Positions 45,841 to 57,309 of a stretch of DNA of 64,000 bases are shown here, one piece after another. A program made the translations under genes and the position numbers. This stretch comes from Eunapius fragilis (Eukaryota; Porifera; Demospongiae; Spongillida; Spongillidae), in the NCBI GenBank assembly GCA_963681505.1, contig OY811987.1, positions 4,322,978 to 4,386,977 of the forward strand, read 5' to 3'. Position 1 is the first letter of the stretch; each line of letters starts with the position of its first letter. The notes under the pieces were generated by a model. It ran no database searches and was not told where the DNA came from. It saw only the letters and a list, made by a program, of their open reading frames with translations.

Positions 45841-46339
45841 TAATATTGTATCGTGTGTACAGGGGCGGCGGAAGAGGGGGGGCAAGGGGGGCTTTAGCCA
45901 CCCCAAATATGTACTTGGGAGGGCTCAGCCCCCCCCCCCCCCCCCCCCCCCCCATATTTAGCGATCGATCGGACGATCATATGCTGCCGTATATAAGTAC
46001 ATGTACTCCATTAATATGTCTAATGTACCTGGCGTCCTGCCGGGAGTACATTTGTCTACCGTGGTAGTCTGTAATACAGTTATTCACGTTCTTCCAGTTT
46101 AACATCCCTTTTACATTTGACGATGCATGCTAGTCGTTTAGAGCTTGGCCCGAATTTCCAGGCTCTAATTGTTTTTCTCTGGTCCCAAGCATGCAGAACC
46201 AAGCCAGAGCGTCAAAGTGGAGCTATTCGATCGCGGTACGAGTAGTTAGTACAGAAGATTACATAGAAACCACCCATATCGCGATCTAATAGTTTCAATT
46301 TGAAACCCTGGCTTGGAATCAAAGAAAAAGGTTAACCCA

Positions 46340-46570
46340 GCAAAATATTCTTGGACACGATTCCTGCCCAATATCTTGACCAACTTGCCCAAGATCTTTC
46401 AATTCCCAACTTGCCCAAAACTTGCCCAAGGTGCCAAAATTATGCCGGCCAAGTTCTGGCCAAGATCTTACCCAAGATATGGCATGATCTTGGCCTCCTA
46501 GCAAGATCTTGTCCTCCTGTCAAGATCTAGCTCTTCTTGGCAAGAATCTTGCCCAAGAACGTTTTGCTAG
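46340..46570. repeat. CTTGCCCAAG / CAAGATCTTG-rich degenerate repeat
   Basis: Short words CTTGCCCAAG, GGCCAAGATCTT and CAAGATCTTG recur about ten times in both senses over 230 bp. It has an internally palindromic texture and no fixed period. Confidence 0.6.
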
Positions 46571-46763
46571 GTTTCGGGCCAAGCTCTAAAGAACCTGTAC
46601 AACGAGCATGCACTGTCAAATGTTAAACTGGCTGAACGTGATATAATTTTTTTTCTAAGCACCGCAGTACCCCTGAGAAGAGGTCCTGGTACATTAGACA
46701 CTAACGCCACTGATGTTGCCGTTGAATTTTCCACCACTAACGACGAACGCACCAAATACTTTG

Positions 46764-47218
46764 CAGCGGCGGATCCAGGGGGGGGGCACTCGGGGCACGT
46801 GCCCCCCCCCCCCCCCCCCCCCCCCCCCTTCATTTATAAATTCATAACTTTTCGGGCCCCATTTTATAATATAGCTGCACGATTGCGCTGTCTATTGATA
46901 TCCGCACGCATGAACTCTACTACTGTACTATATCCCGGGCCCCCCGATACGCGATCATACTCCCCCCTCCCCCCGCCCTTCGTATGGGGCCAGAAACCGA
47001 CAGCACCCCCCCCCCCCCCCCCCCCCCCGCTCTTCGTTTTGGGCCAGAATCCGACAGCACCCCCCCCCCCCCCCCCCCCGCTCCTCGTATCGGGCCATAA
47101 ACCGACAGCACCCCCCCCCCCCCCCCCGCTTTTCGTATCGGGCCAGAAGCCGACCCCACCCCCAGCCACACCCACCATCCGTGCCCCCCCCCCCCCCCAA
47201 AACCTGTATCCGCCGCTG
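46764..47218. mobile_element. hAT-type MITE with CTTTG target duplication and internal poly-C tandem array
   Basis: The left end is CAGCGGCGGATCCAGG at 46764; the right end is the inverse of CAGCGGCGGATACAGG, ending CTG at 47218. The direct repeat CTTTG lies at 46759-46763 and 47219-47223. Inside, a unit of about 60 bp repeats four times, each with TCGTATCGGGCCAGAA-CCGACAG-AC followed by 15-22 C residues (about 46975-47160). The same unit occurs at 50262-50385, 54595-54700 and 59440-59540. Confidence 0.8.
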
Positions 47219-47359
47219 CTTTGGTACTGTAGTTTTTACTGGTGCGTTGAAAACGAAATTCATGTGGTCATGAAATTGTTCGGTTTAGCCCCCCCCCCAA
47301 CCCCCCGCCCCCCCCCCCCCCCAAATATGATAGGCTTCCGCCGCCTCTGGTGTAAAGGT

Positions 47360-47820
47360 TCGCAATTTGAATTTGTAAGTAGCACTTGGTGCCTTTGGAC
47401 AAAAAAATGACTTTACTAAGTCTGAACGCTACGAGTAAATTTATTGCAAACGTGAAACATCATATTTACGCTCGTATTTACACAGACGTAAACATGTATA
47501 CGTTTTACGCAAATGTTTACAATACATTTACAGCATACGTAAAGGTACAAACATACATGTTTACGCGCGTTTGCAGAGCGAGTAAATGCGGCATATATTT
47601 AATACGTATATACCATATGTTTGCTCGTAATAGGTGTGGGGTAAGCAAATATCACCTTCGTTCCAATTAAACGTTAAAGAAATAGCTATAGATAAATTAA
47701 ATTTCTGGTTCGATGCGCGTGACGATAACTTGAATGGCTAGTCCAAGCGCAGCGATACATAACTAGCTGGAGGAAAGGAATGTCAGTGGCTATGTGTAGG
47801 TTAGTATACGCGTGTGTGGT
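47360..47820. other. No gene recognised
   Basis: AT-rich sequence with recurring TTTACG/CGTAAA words; no exon. Confidence 0.4.
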
Positions 47821-48300
47821 GCATGAATGGGGCTCTGATATAAGGTCTGGGGTACCTTGTGAGCTTGTGTGACTCAACCCTTACCACTTGACAGGTACAA
47901 TAAATCATTTCTAAGTGTTGTCCTGGTGAATTAATATAGTTACCAAGAGGGTATGACATTGGGAGAAGCTTGTCTTCTTTTATAGTGTGGTACATGGGAC
48001 TCTGATGTGAGGTCTGGGGTACCTGTGAGCTTGTGTGACTCAACCCTTACCACTTGACTTGTACAATAAATCATTCAAAAGTGTTGTACTGGTGAATTGG
48101 TACAGTTACCAAGAGGGTATGACATTGGGAGAAGCTTGTCTTCTTTTATAGTGTGGTACATGTGACTCTGATGTAAGGTCTGGGGTACCTTGTGAGCTTG
48201 TGTGACTCAACCCTTACCACTTGACTCATACAATGAATCAGTCCAAATTGTTGTCCTGGTGAATTAGTACAGTTACCAACAGGGATGCCATTGGGAGAAG
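47820..48300. repeat. Tandem repeat, about 166-bp unit, three copies
   Basis: The marker GGTCTGGGGTACCT occurs at 47844, 48011 and 48177. Each copy continues TGAGCTTGTGTGACTCAACC, then CTTACCACTTGAC and GGGAGAAGCTTGTCTTCTTT. The third copy degenerates after 48300. Confidence 0.9.
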
Positions 48301-48349
48301 CTGCTGCTAAAAGCATCTATGGGTGTGGCCATTGAGTGGGATAAAGGAC

Positions 48350-48960
48350 TGCCACTAGGAGGGTTGATGGGTGTGGGGTGTGGCTGTGGGAGGGCCAATG
48401 GGTGTTGTCTGTGAGTGAGGAGGTGTGCAGTGTAGTTGGCAGCTGGTATGGTTTAACAAGATGTCTACATGTTGAGTTTTGTTTAAGTTGTGTTTAAGCC
48501 CATATATGGAATGACATATTGTCTGAGAAGGGTGTGTCTGTGAAGATGGGAGTGCATATGTGTGTTGTGAGGCATGAGGAGGTGTGTGTTTGTGTAAAAT
48601 GCACATACATGGGAGGGATTGTTGGGTGCACATACATGAGAGTGGGTGTGTGGTGTGTGTTGAGGGTAAATGTTATATAGTGGATTTTGAATGAAGTAAG
48701 CATCAGTACACAAAAAGGATGAAGCAATTAACCTGTTCTAATATGGCAGCTCAGGTGTGTGTTCTGTAAAGATGTGAGTTGTGTGTGTATTATGTGTAAG
48801 GTGTGGTGTGAAGGGTTGTGTGTATGTTGGATGTGAGGTATGTCCATACAATTTGAAGATCTGTGTAAATGTGATCATGAAGTTAAGGTGTGTGTCTTTA
48901 TGTGTAGGTATGTAGGTTGTATCTGTATGTTCAGAGGGGAATAGTTCCTCACTAAAATAT
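48350..48960. repeat. Degenerate GTGTG-rich low-complexity stretch
   Basis: Dispersed GTGTGT, GGTGTG and TGAGTG words give several open frames rich in His/Thr on the minus strand. These are low-complexity artefacts, not genes. Confidence 0.6.
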
Positions 48961-49424
48961 AACGTTGGTAATGCTTGTGTGTCTTTGTATATTTATATCA
49001 TTGTATGCAGACTTTTTTTTCTTTAGTATTGAAATAGATATAAATTAATAATACAGATAAATATATACTAGTAAACAGTTTGGAAACAGTCATGGTTTTC
49101 AAATAAATATTTTCTGTGGTGTAGGACACACATAAAGCACTTGTTCATTGTTGATTCTGTTAACTGAATGCTGCCACAAATTGTGAATGAATTCTTTGTA
49201 CAGGTAGACCAAAAGGTTCAAACAAGTTTGCACACCAAATCTCTATCCTGCTGGAAACCACTTGATGCTGTAAAGGATGGTGCTGATACTACTGTACAAA
49301 TGCAGAAATATGAGGCACTACTATGGCATGTTTATTAGCTTATCTATTTCCATTTCTTGGACATAATTGTATCTCAATGGATCTGTTGTTTGTTTCTTAG
49401 CTACCCAAAATACCAAGGGTAGAG

Positions 49425-49940
49425 GTTTTGACATGGTGTGCATTAACTAATTACAATATTTGACAGGTGGATTGAGGTCATGGGTTGTCTCTGTAACAGA
49501 ATCACCAGGATGGTTGCCTCACAGTGCTCAATGCTTCTGACATCATAACGATACACATGAGTCCTCTTGACATGGTTTTTTTTGACATGGTGTGCAATAA
49601 TTAATATCTGACAGGTGGATTGAGGTCATGGGTTGTCTCTGGTACAGAGTTACCAGGTACCTCATAGTGCCTGATGCCTCTGACATCATGGCGATACACA
49701 GTGAGTCCTCTGGATATGGTTTTTGGCATGGTGTCCATTAATTAATTAGAATATCTGACAGGTGGATTGAGGTTATGGGGTTGTCTCTGTTACAGAGTCA
49801 GCAGGATGGGGACCTCAGTGCTTGATGCAGTGAGTCCTCTTAACTTGACATGGTTTTGACATGGTGTGCATTAACTAATTAGAATTTCTGACAGGTGGAT
49901 TTAGATCATTGGTTGTCTCAGTTACAGAATCACCCAGATG
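49425..49940. repeat. Tandem repeat, about 133-148 bp unit, four copies
   Basis: GACAGGTGGATT occurs at 49462, 49610, 49757 and 49890. Each is preceded by (T)GACATGGTGTGCATTAACTA and followed by (GAGGTCATGGGTTGTCTCTG)-TACAGA-TCACCAGGATG. The copies are diverged by small indels. Confidence 0.85.
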
Positions 49941-50042
49941 TGCAGCTGGCATGAACTTGTTTATAAACAAGAGTTGTACATATTGTGTTGATGAAAGAAA
50001 AGCTTTGCATACAGTCATGTGAGTGAGGTGGGTGTGTGTGTG

Positions 50043-50242
50043 NNNNNNNNNNNNNNNNNNNNNNNNNNNNNNNNNNNNNNNNNNNNNNNNNNNNNNNNNN
50101 NNNNNNNNNNNNNNNNNNNNNNNNNNNNNNNNNNNNNNNNNNNNNNNNNNNNNNNNNNNNNNNNNNNNNNNNNNNNNNNNNNNNNNNNNNNNNNNNNNNN
50201 NNNNNNNNNNNNNNNNNNNNNNNNNNNNNNNNNNNNNNNNNN
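50043..50242. other. Assembly gap of 200 N
   Basis: Exactly 200 N. The left flank ends in (GT)n; the right flank starts in hAT-type poly-C repeat sequence. A round length suggests a scaffolding gap of unknown true size; frames translated across it are meaningless. Confidence 0.98.
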
Positions 50243-50400
50243 AGCACACCAGCCCCCCCCCCGCATTTCGTGTCGGGTCTAAAGCGGATAGCACCACTCC
50301 CGCTTTTCGTATCGGACCTGAAGCGGACCCCCCCCCCCGCATTCGTATCGCGGGCCTCAACCCCCCTTTTGGAAAATCCTGTATCCGCCCCTGATGTATG
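50243..50400. mobile_element. 3' part of a poly-C/GTATCGGGCC hAT-type repeat
   Basis: This repeats the unit of the 46764-47218 element (TTTCGTGTCGGGTCTAAAGC, then TTTCGTATCGGACCTGAAGC with C runs). It finishes CCTGTATCCGCCCCTG, the standard right end of this family. The left end lies in or beyond the gap. Confidence 0.7.
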
Positions 50401-51080
50401 CTCGTGGATATGAATGATGTAATTATTTTTTTAATTTCTTAATAACCCTCTCTATAACTACTTCGGGTTTAAATTCGAATACTTTCAACCACTCGCCTTC
50501 AACTAAATATCTTCTGCCCAAGGTTCATCAAGTAAAAAGGGGGGGGGGGGGGGGGGGGGGGGTCCGAGTTATGGTAGAGTTACTTCATCCAGGAACCGTC
50601 CATTTCTATAAAATTTGTAGTGGGTGAGTGCGTGGAGTCGTCGGGAGGGGTTCGTTCGACTCCCCCCCCCCCACCCCCCATCCACCATCTCCTGGCTAGG
50701 GCGCTGCCAAGGGATGCTGATTTGTGCATGTCCTGCACATTGTACAAGTGTGGTTTAAGTTCTTGTTCATCATTGGACTCGGTAACACAACCGTCGCATG
50801 ATCGTGTTATTTGATAGATGCATATAGTGAACAAACACTTGACCCAGTGTATATCACAACCACAACTTTATGTTAGTATCGTTTTGTAAAGAGAATTATG
50901 GGGTGAGGTTGTGACTTCAACCTCCTATTTTCCCTGTCCCTTCATGCCATAGTGCAAATGTTCAGTCGCAATACTATTCTGATGGTCTGATTTGGCAACC
51001 CCCCTGGACAATCTATACATGTATTTCTTTTTTTGTTGCACAGCATGCGCAGTCACTGGTGAGTGGTTTGCTCCTAATAA
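50400..51080. other. No gene recognised; poly-G at about 50539-50562
   Basis: No exon. A C-rich run lies at about 50661-50678. Confidence 0.4.
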
Positions 51081-51084
51081 CAAA

Positions 51085-51620
51085 CTCTCATGTCTGTCTG
51101 CACATTCAAGTGTACAAATATGGCACAAGGTTTGGTGTATAAGCTTCAAATTGGTCAGAGTTGCATGCCACCCCAATTAGGGGTCAAGTAGAGGTCATGT
51201 GACTATGACTATCTGATGATGTTATCGGATCTCAGGTGAGTGGTTTGCTACTAATGACAAATTTTCATGTCTGCACATTCAAGTGTAAGCTTCAAATTGG
51301 TCCCACCCCAATGGTCTCCTAGGGGTCATGTGACTGAACGGGGTATGAGTGCTTTGCTTCTAATAATGCAATGTACTCATTCATTATGCCCTAAATTCTG
51401 TCGCAATTCAGAGCAGCATGTCACCACGACTGTCCACATTGCAGGATAGAGGGAGTGAACCACCCCCAACATGAGACTGTGACCGGAAGTGGGCGTTACC
51501 GCCACGTGAGTCATAGTGCCTCTGTTATAATGTGGAATTGAGTCCTAAATTCTGTCGCAATTCAGAGCAGCATGTCACCACGACAGTCCACATTGCAGGA
51601 TAGAGGGAGTGAACCGATCG
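51085..51620. repeat. Diverged direct repeats
   Basis: TCATGTCTG...GCACATTCAAGTGTA occurs near 51088 and 51267. A block of about 73 bp (CTAAATTCTGTCGCAATTCA ... GATAGAGGGAGTGAACC) occurs at about 51389-51461 and again at about 51543-51615, nearly identical. Confidence 0.75.
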
Positions 51621-52920
51621 AGCGTCTTACCAATCAGAACACAAATAACACGATGCATGCTAATCACTGATACTGCTTCTTGAACATAATAGCCTCGCTA
51701 ACCATAGCTACGCAGGTGGAGTACCGTGAATATTAGTGCGCTTCACAAGCCCCACACGTACGTGATACCATAGATAGTTTAGAAAAATATCTACTTGGCG
51801 CCAAGTATACCACGCGGAGTGGCGATCGATATCAGGCAGCTGCCAAAACACCAGAAAGAACCGGATGATGGAAGTCAGGTTAGTCCAAAAATACATTTAA
51901 ATGTTCATAGTTCGTAAATTTTGTTTATGCCAAGACATTTTGACGATGCCTCACCTTGCAAATTGCCAGGACAGCGCAGCGTCCGCGGACTTGGATTTGA
52001 GGTACGTTTACCGGCCATGGAATAGCTGCATCAGTAAGTCGTCGCTGATATACTAAGACACATCGCAAACAATGGCGGAGCCCACTGAAATATAAATAGG
52101 TATAGGTTGGCCCCCCCCTCGGAACGGATTATGAATATAATTAAACAATGAATGAAATTATTAATAACATGTGCCGTTTTAACCACTTTGGTTCTCACGA
52201 GCTATTACAATGAAGCGTTCGAGATCGGCGTCACTGTTTGCGTACCAGTGGCGAATCCAGGGGCGGTCCAGGGTGTCTGGAACCCCCCCCGCGAACCTGA
52301 GTATGAATATAATTAGCGTATGACGTGTCTTACGTGAGATATACATTTCTACGGAGTGCACTTTTTGAAGTTGCTAAATAGTTTATTCTTATTGCTTATT
52401 CATTGGTTAGTACTATATTTAAGTTCTGTAAATTGCGAGATACGTAGTAGGCTGTTATTTATACGTAAGGTAAATGTATTCCAAAATGCTAACCCACGGT
52501 CGTTTCTTTCCGCAGTTATTTTGATTCGTGCTCTATTATTAGAACCCATCAAGGTTGAATGCACCTTGCTGCAAGACCATTGCAAATTTAAATTTTAAAT
52601 TTTAAATTTTAACATAGCAAAGAAACTAAGTCGGCGCATGTAACGTACAATGCAAATCTGCGACGAAACACATTAGCCATTTAAATCCGCAAAACCACAA
52701 TTAGCAGAACGTAACGGAGTGGCATGCTCGGGACCTACCCCCTCCCATGCCCGAAGCGTGGGAGGGGCGGGGGCAGGACATCCGGCCTGGCACTTCCACC
52801 AACCCTCCTCAGCCGTAACTGACCCAAAATCTGTTACACAGCTTGATTTAAATGAAGTGTGCATGCGTATGCGCAAAGTTACGAAGTAAACGAGCCAAAA
52901 TAATGCGATCGCTCATCATT
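51620..52920. other. No gene recognised
   Basis: Contains a short hAT-type end motif near 52250 (GTGGCGAATCCAGGGGCGG). No supported exon. Confidence 0.4.
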
Positions 52921-52925
52921 AACAG

Positions 52926-53151
52926 TTATAAATTTTTTGCGACGTCTTGTAAATTGATACGATCTGTTAAATCTTTAAGACCTTTCAATACTTCAATCTG
53001 TTTAAGCTGATAAACCTCACTCTTATTGCTACAGCACGTACTTCGACAGTCGCAAGCTGTCAAATCATTAGCAGCAAGGACGATTGGTGCAATGTCTTCT
53101 GGCTGCAGCTCCTCCGGACAGTTAGAAGTAGGCGGTGGTAATTCGAGTCCG
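52926..53151 (-). CDS. Possible terminal exon of a small Cys-rich protein, family unknown
   Basis: On the minus strand an acceptor (CTGTTCAG) is followed by an open frame from 53151 to a TAA at 52926-52928. The peptide has a Pro-rich start and then LTACDCRSTCCSNKSEVYQL followed by a helical KQIEVLKGLKDLTDRI. The C-x-C-x3-CC spacing followed by K is reminiscent of short Cys motifs in transposon-linked proteins, but I do not recognise the family. A possible upstream exon is the frame at 53193-53423 (-), which is acidic and Gln-rich. Confidence 0.35.
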
Positions 53152-53499
53152 CTGAACAGTTAGCTGGTAGCAACTCAGAATCAATGCTGGGACTAGGTTG
53201 AGGTAGCTGTTGGCAACGTGGGCTCTATCGCACATTGAGGTAAGTCAACTGGGCCTGTATCGTTTTTGGTTTGCTCATAGTCACCCTCGAAGACCTGAAT
53301 TTTATCCCGCTTCAATGACCACGCTTCATCTAAATGAACCTGCCTTCGCTTCATTTTGTCAAGCACGTGATAGAACAGCTGCAGGATATAGCAATTGAGG
53401 CGAGGACACGTTCGTCTGTACATGTACTAAATATGAATACAATTTGATACGATACCAGTGCCGCATTGTAATAAGTTAACAATACGTATATTAATTTAT

Positions 53500-54097
53500 T
53501 TTCAGGACCTATTGTTAGAGGAGGGGCTCAGCCCCTCCAATGCCATTTTGGGGGGGGGGGGGGGGGGGGGGGGGGCTCGAGACCCCCCAGCCCCCCCCCC
53601 CCCCCCCCCACTTCCGCCGCCACTGTCCTGGAGGGTACAGAGGTTTCCCGGAGGCGACAGGCAGCCTTCAGGTGAAGAGAAATAACGGTATTGGTTATGA
53701 TTGCCTCCGTTTCTAATCACCCTACATGTACAATCTGTGGAAAAATTAGGAATGTGTATTTAAAAAATTTTCGCGCGCGAATGTTATGCTGAATTATACT
53801 GTTCACTGCTTGATGTAGGTCATCTGCCGGAGTGTGATGGTAAATTTTAATTGGCTCAAATAGCAAAGGAAAGCGCATGCATGTAACAACACAGCCATTT
53901 ATATCCATAAGACTACAAAAGCCTGGAAACCCGGCAGAATGTAACGGAGTGTCACTCATTTATTGGTGTTGATTGCCTTAGTTTCCAATCCCAGGCCCCC
54001 TTACATGTACAATCTGTGGAAAAATTGGAATGCGCACCACAAAAAATTTTCGCGCACATCGCGCACGCCCCTCCCCTTCATCAATAATTCATGTCGG

Positions 54098-54131
<34 letters not shown>

Positions 54132-54165
54132 GCCAAAATCCTGCATCCGCCCCTGATTTGTTAGT
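53500..54165. repeat. Poly-G/poly-C-bearing hAT-type fragments and a local duplication
   Basis: G and C runs lie at about 53551-53574, 53591-53610 and 54099-54129. Ends of the CCGCCGCCACTG and CATCCGCCCCTG type are present at about 53630 and 54155. The block TACATGTACAATCTGTGGAA...AATTTTCGCGCGC occurs at about 53723-53780 and again at about 54003-54060. Confidence 0.65.
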
Positions 54166-54875
54166 GTGATTGAAATACTAACCCTGGTAGGCAAACGCGA
54201 AGTAGGCATCACTTTTTAATCGCAAATGGACCACGACACTAATACCTGCTCACTACGGCAGTGGCCGGCGTCTCCAAGATTTCAGCGGGGGGGGGGGGGG
54301 GGGGGGGAGGGTGATTTAGGTCAGGCCAGGTACGATAAGTGGGGGGGGGGGGGGGGGGGGGGCTGCTGCTGTCCGCTTTAGACCCAATACGAAATGTGGG
54401 GCCTTTAATTGTTTGGCATAGGGCCTACTCTATTTAAATACGTTATTACCGGTTACAATTTTGGCCGAGGGGGGTGAACTTGGAAATGACAGTGAAGCAC
54501 CCGAAGCACCCTCTCTGGATACGTCGCTACAAGCTAGCTTCGGCTATACTTGTAACCGTTAATTATTAACGATAACGTATTTGCTGCATGCTAAACAAAG
54601 GGCCCCCACTTTTTGTATCGGACCCGAAGCGGACAGCACCCACCCCCACACACACACTTTTCGTATCGGGCCTGACCTGAAGCACCCCGTTCGCTGAAAT
54701 CCTGGATACGCCACTGATGGTGGGCTATGCTATGTCTCCGCAAACAACTATGTGCATGCACGTAACATTTGCCCCTCGAATACAAAGTCCTTCCTTGAAA
54801 ATCGAAATGTCTCTACTCCTCAATGGTGTAACTTTGTTTATCAACTGTATACAGTGCATCGCCCCACATCAGAAA
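54157..54875. repeat. Copy 1 of a 0.7-kb duplicated block
   Basis: The block begins GTTAGTGTGATTGAAATA and ends near CCCCACATCAG. It includes two poly-G runs (about 54284-54307 and 54341-54362), GTTACAATTTTGGCCGAGGG, AACGATAACGTATTTGCT and GATACGCCACTGATGGTGGG. Copy 2 lies at 58888-59695. Confidence 0.8.
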
Positions 54876-54879
54876 TATA

Positions 54880-54970
54880 CCAGACAAGAATAGCCGTATA
54901 AAGTCAAATAAACCAGAATAGCCGTATAAAGTCAAATAAACCAGACAAGAATAGCCGTATAAAGAAACCC
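54880..54970. repeat. Short tandem repeat, about 30-bp unit, three copies
   Basis: GAATAGCCGTATAAAG(TCAAATAA)ACCAG occurs three times in succession; the middle copy lacks ACAA. Confidence 0.85.
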
Positions 54971-55071
54971 GAATTGAGATGTCACCGGCATATCGAAAAA
55001 TGCACGCGTGTGTGGAGGGGCAACCGTGGGGCATTTGATTTAATCAAAGTCAAATACCGACATTAGTCCCT

Positions 55072-55073
55072 AT

Positions 55074-55104
<31 letters not shown>
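55072..55104. repeat. Poly-G tract
   Basis: About 30 consecutive G residues. The following 55110-56300 shows no recognisable exon. Confidence 0.9.
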
Positions 55105-55105
<1 letters not shown>

Positions 55106-56319
55106 GGGACTCATGTAATATACGGGTGCAACTACCATCCTATACACATTTTGAATTCATGCTACTGACTCAGTACATTCTTCTGTAAGAAGTCTGGTTG
55201 TCGTGCCCAGGCATTGCTGTGTCGATTCTCTGAGTGGCAAACTCCTTTTAGTTGTGCAATCGTCTTTGCAGTTTGCATCATGTAATCCCAATTAGTGCAA
55301 CCTTTTAGCCACTCCTACATGCGGTACGTCATGCTAAGTTCAGTGATTATTGGTCATTAACAACAACACCAAAAACAGCCAGGTCTAGTCTGGGCACGGC
55401 TGACTGACTGTAGGGTGGCACGTGATGATCTTGTTCGCGTATGTGGGGTGTATCTCACTAACCATTCAAGGGAAGTGCGATTTGAAGGCCCTAAGCTCTG
55501 AAAAAATAATGATAAATAAGTGCATTGATTACTCTCATGTAGTCCGTGAGCAGGTAAGGAAAATATCGTTCGGTTTGGAAATTATTGATGACTGAATAAG
55601 GAAATGAGAAAAAATGAATGGACATTGGAAACCTTGCATAATTAATGTGGAAGTGCCATATATAGGTACTTAAGTTGCGAAAAACTACACAAAATATGTC
55701 AACTAGTCCCCACATTGCAAATCCGAGAGCGGTTAGTCAATATTTGTTTTTTTTTTTTTTCTGCAGTTAGCTGCACTTTTCTGAATGCGTCATACGTTTT
55801 TTATGTTCTCGATATGTCATGGCCAGCAGCGATTTGATGAATATCATCGAGAAGGTTTTTGTTTCCGTCTCCCATGCGAAATGAGGGATCTTTTGAATGT
55901 GTATCCGCGGCTCTGAGATTGGTAATGCTTCATCATTTTATGGGTCCACGCCCAGCGGCAGATTGCGCTATAGTATGTGGCTCATTGAAAAATATGAGTA
56001 GTTTTAATTGTTTCCATGCAACAGGAAGTTCTGCATCAGGTCCGTGCTATAGGAGTCAGATTTACCGATGTCTGACAAGTTCGCCTACCCACTCAGGCTT
56101 CTTGCCCCAAGGTAAATACATCTCGCCGCCTTGGGTGCTTTATGATAGTTTTGTGTATACATGCACACTCAGCGTTGCAAGAAGGGGAGCAGGCAGAGTC
56201 GCAACTCGCCTTTTGTCATGCCAACGGTAACTTCACAAGAAGTGAACGAGGTTCGCAGCATTATTGCTTACGGGTTTTGAATTTCATATCATTTTGTAGC
56301 TCAGCAGAGAACATCGTCA

Positions 56320-57309
56320 CCTTTTGGCTTGTGGCGAGACCTAATGACCCTAGTGGCATGCGAGATTGCAAAAATGGATGAAAAATTCTCTGTTGTGTTC
56401 GACAAGCTGTCCGCAGTTGAGGCCAGGATCGAAAAGCTTGAGGCGGGCCTACAACCACCACAAACATCAAAGCCTGGGACTTCAACGGAGTTCCCACTTA
56501 AGAGAAAACGCCGTACGCAGCTTTCTCTACAGGTGTGTAATGATAATGTTTAATGTTATCCAACTTTGTATATATAATTTATTGGCATCAAATTATGTAG
56601 AGCGGTGTCCATAAACTGCTGAAGTCCTTTGATGAGGACTCACAACTGAGGACTGAAGAATCGTAAGTTGAAACCAGTTAACGTAGGATATACTACTGAT
56701 ACTATATGTTGAGGGTTGAAATTTATTATATAGCATAGAGAGTGCTCACAATTTGGCGATTGTAAGGAAGGTGCAAGAAGTTTCACGAGTTCCCGCCTCT
56801 GGAAGTGAAAGGTAAGTCTATTTTAGCCTACATGGCATAATCAGGCTACGCTATAAAGCAATGATACATGAATACTCACGCTATATACATGCAGCTGAAC
56901 TTGTGCACCTACCGGAAATCAATGAAGCGTGCTCTCACGGAGGAGAGGCAGAAGAAAGTCAGCAGAAGAGCACGCCAGCAAATAGTAAGTAGTCTATAAC
57001 CTCAGTTGGCGTGCATTGATTGCAATTTACATCAAGCTTTGGGAACGACGGTCGAAAGTTGTCCGAGCTGATGAAGGGGCTGCGTGGAAAACACTCTGTC
57101 CCGCAGCAATGTCAGAAGAGGAGTGCGAGGAAGATGGCAGAATCTCTAGAAGAAGACCAAGCTGGAGATCTGATAAATTGAACGAATGGATAGACGAGCT
57201 TGATGCTAGAGGCAATGAAAAGTGGAAAATGGCAAGAAAAGAGAGGAACCATGGCACCCCCCTGGAACTTCCAGCTCCCAGCTGTGTGCAGCCATGGATG
57301 CTTAAATAA
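56320..57309 (+). CDS. Multi-exon gene, uncharacterised basic/charged protein
   Basis: Exon-like frames with good splice sites: about 56310-56533 (coiled-coil-like IAKMDEKFSVVFDKLSAVEA, then LKRKRRTQLSLQ), 56601-56662, 56734-56811, 56895-56984 (basic: SMKRALTEERQKKVSRRARQ) and 57037-57309 (stop). The last exon reads AMSEEECEEDG, then RRRPSWRSDKLNEWIDELDA and a C-terminal basic/Pro tail. I recall an expanded, uncharacterised invertebrate protein group sharing 'MS-EE...-E-DG...P-WRS--L---I--LD', often in genomic repeats; this is memory, not a search. First, fourth and fifth exons join in phase; including exons two and three (62 and 78 nt) would break the frame, so they are skipped, mis-called or mutated. 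The fourth exon is also open in a second frame. Function unknown. Confidence 0.5.

Larger units (their letters stand above)
45862..47352. mobile_element. Possible outer hAT-like element with CAGGGGCGGCGGAAG ends
   Basis: The left end CAGGGGCGGCGGAAG (near 45862) has an inverted partner CTTCCGCCGCCTCTGG ending about 47352. Both are followed inside by a TTTAGCC / CCCCAAATATG block and long C runs (about 45929-45952, 47290-47322). Another element (46764-47218) sits inside. I found no clear target duplication for this outer pair, so it is less certain than the inner one. Confidence 0.45.

Noticed and set aside
46799-47410. 203-codon Pro-rich frame on + and Gly-rich frames on -
   Set aside because: They arise from poly-C runs inside a MITE with clear ends and target duplication; not a protein gene.
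48355-48727. His/Thr/Pro-rich frames on - in GTGTG-rich DNA
   Set aside because: Low-complexity composition gives open frames by chance; no domain.
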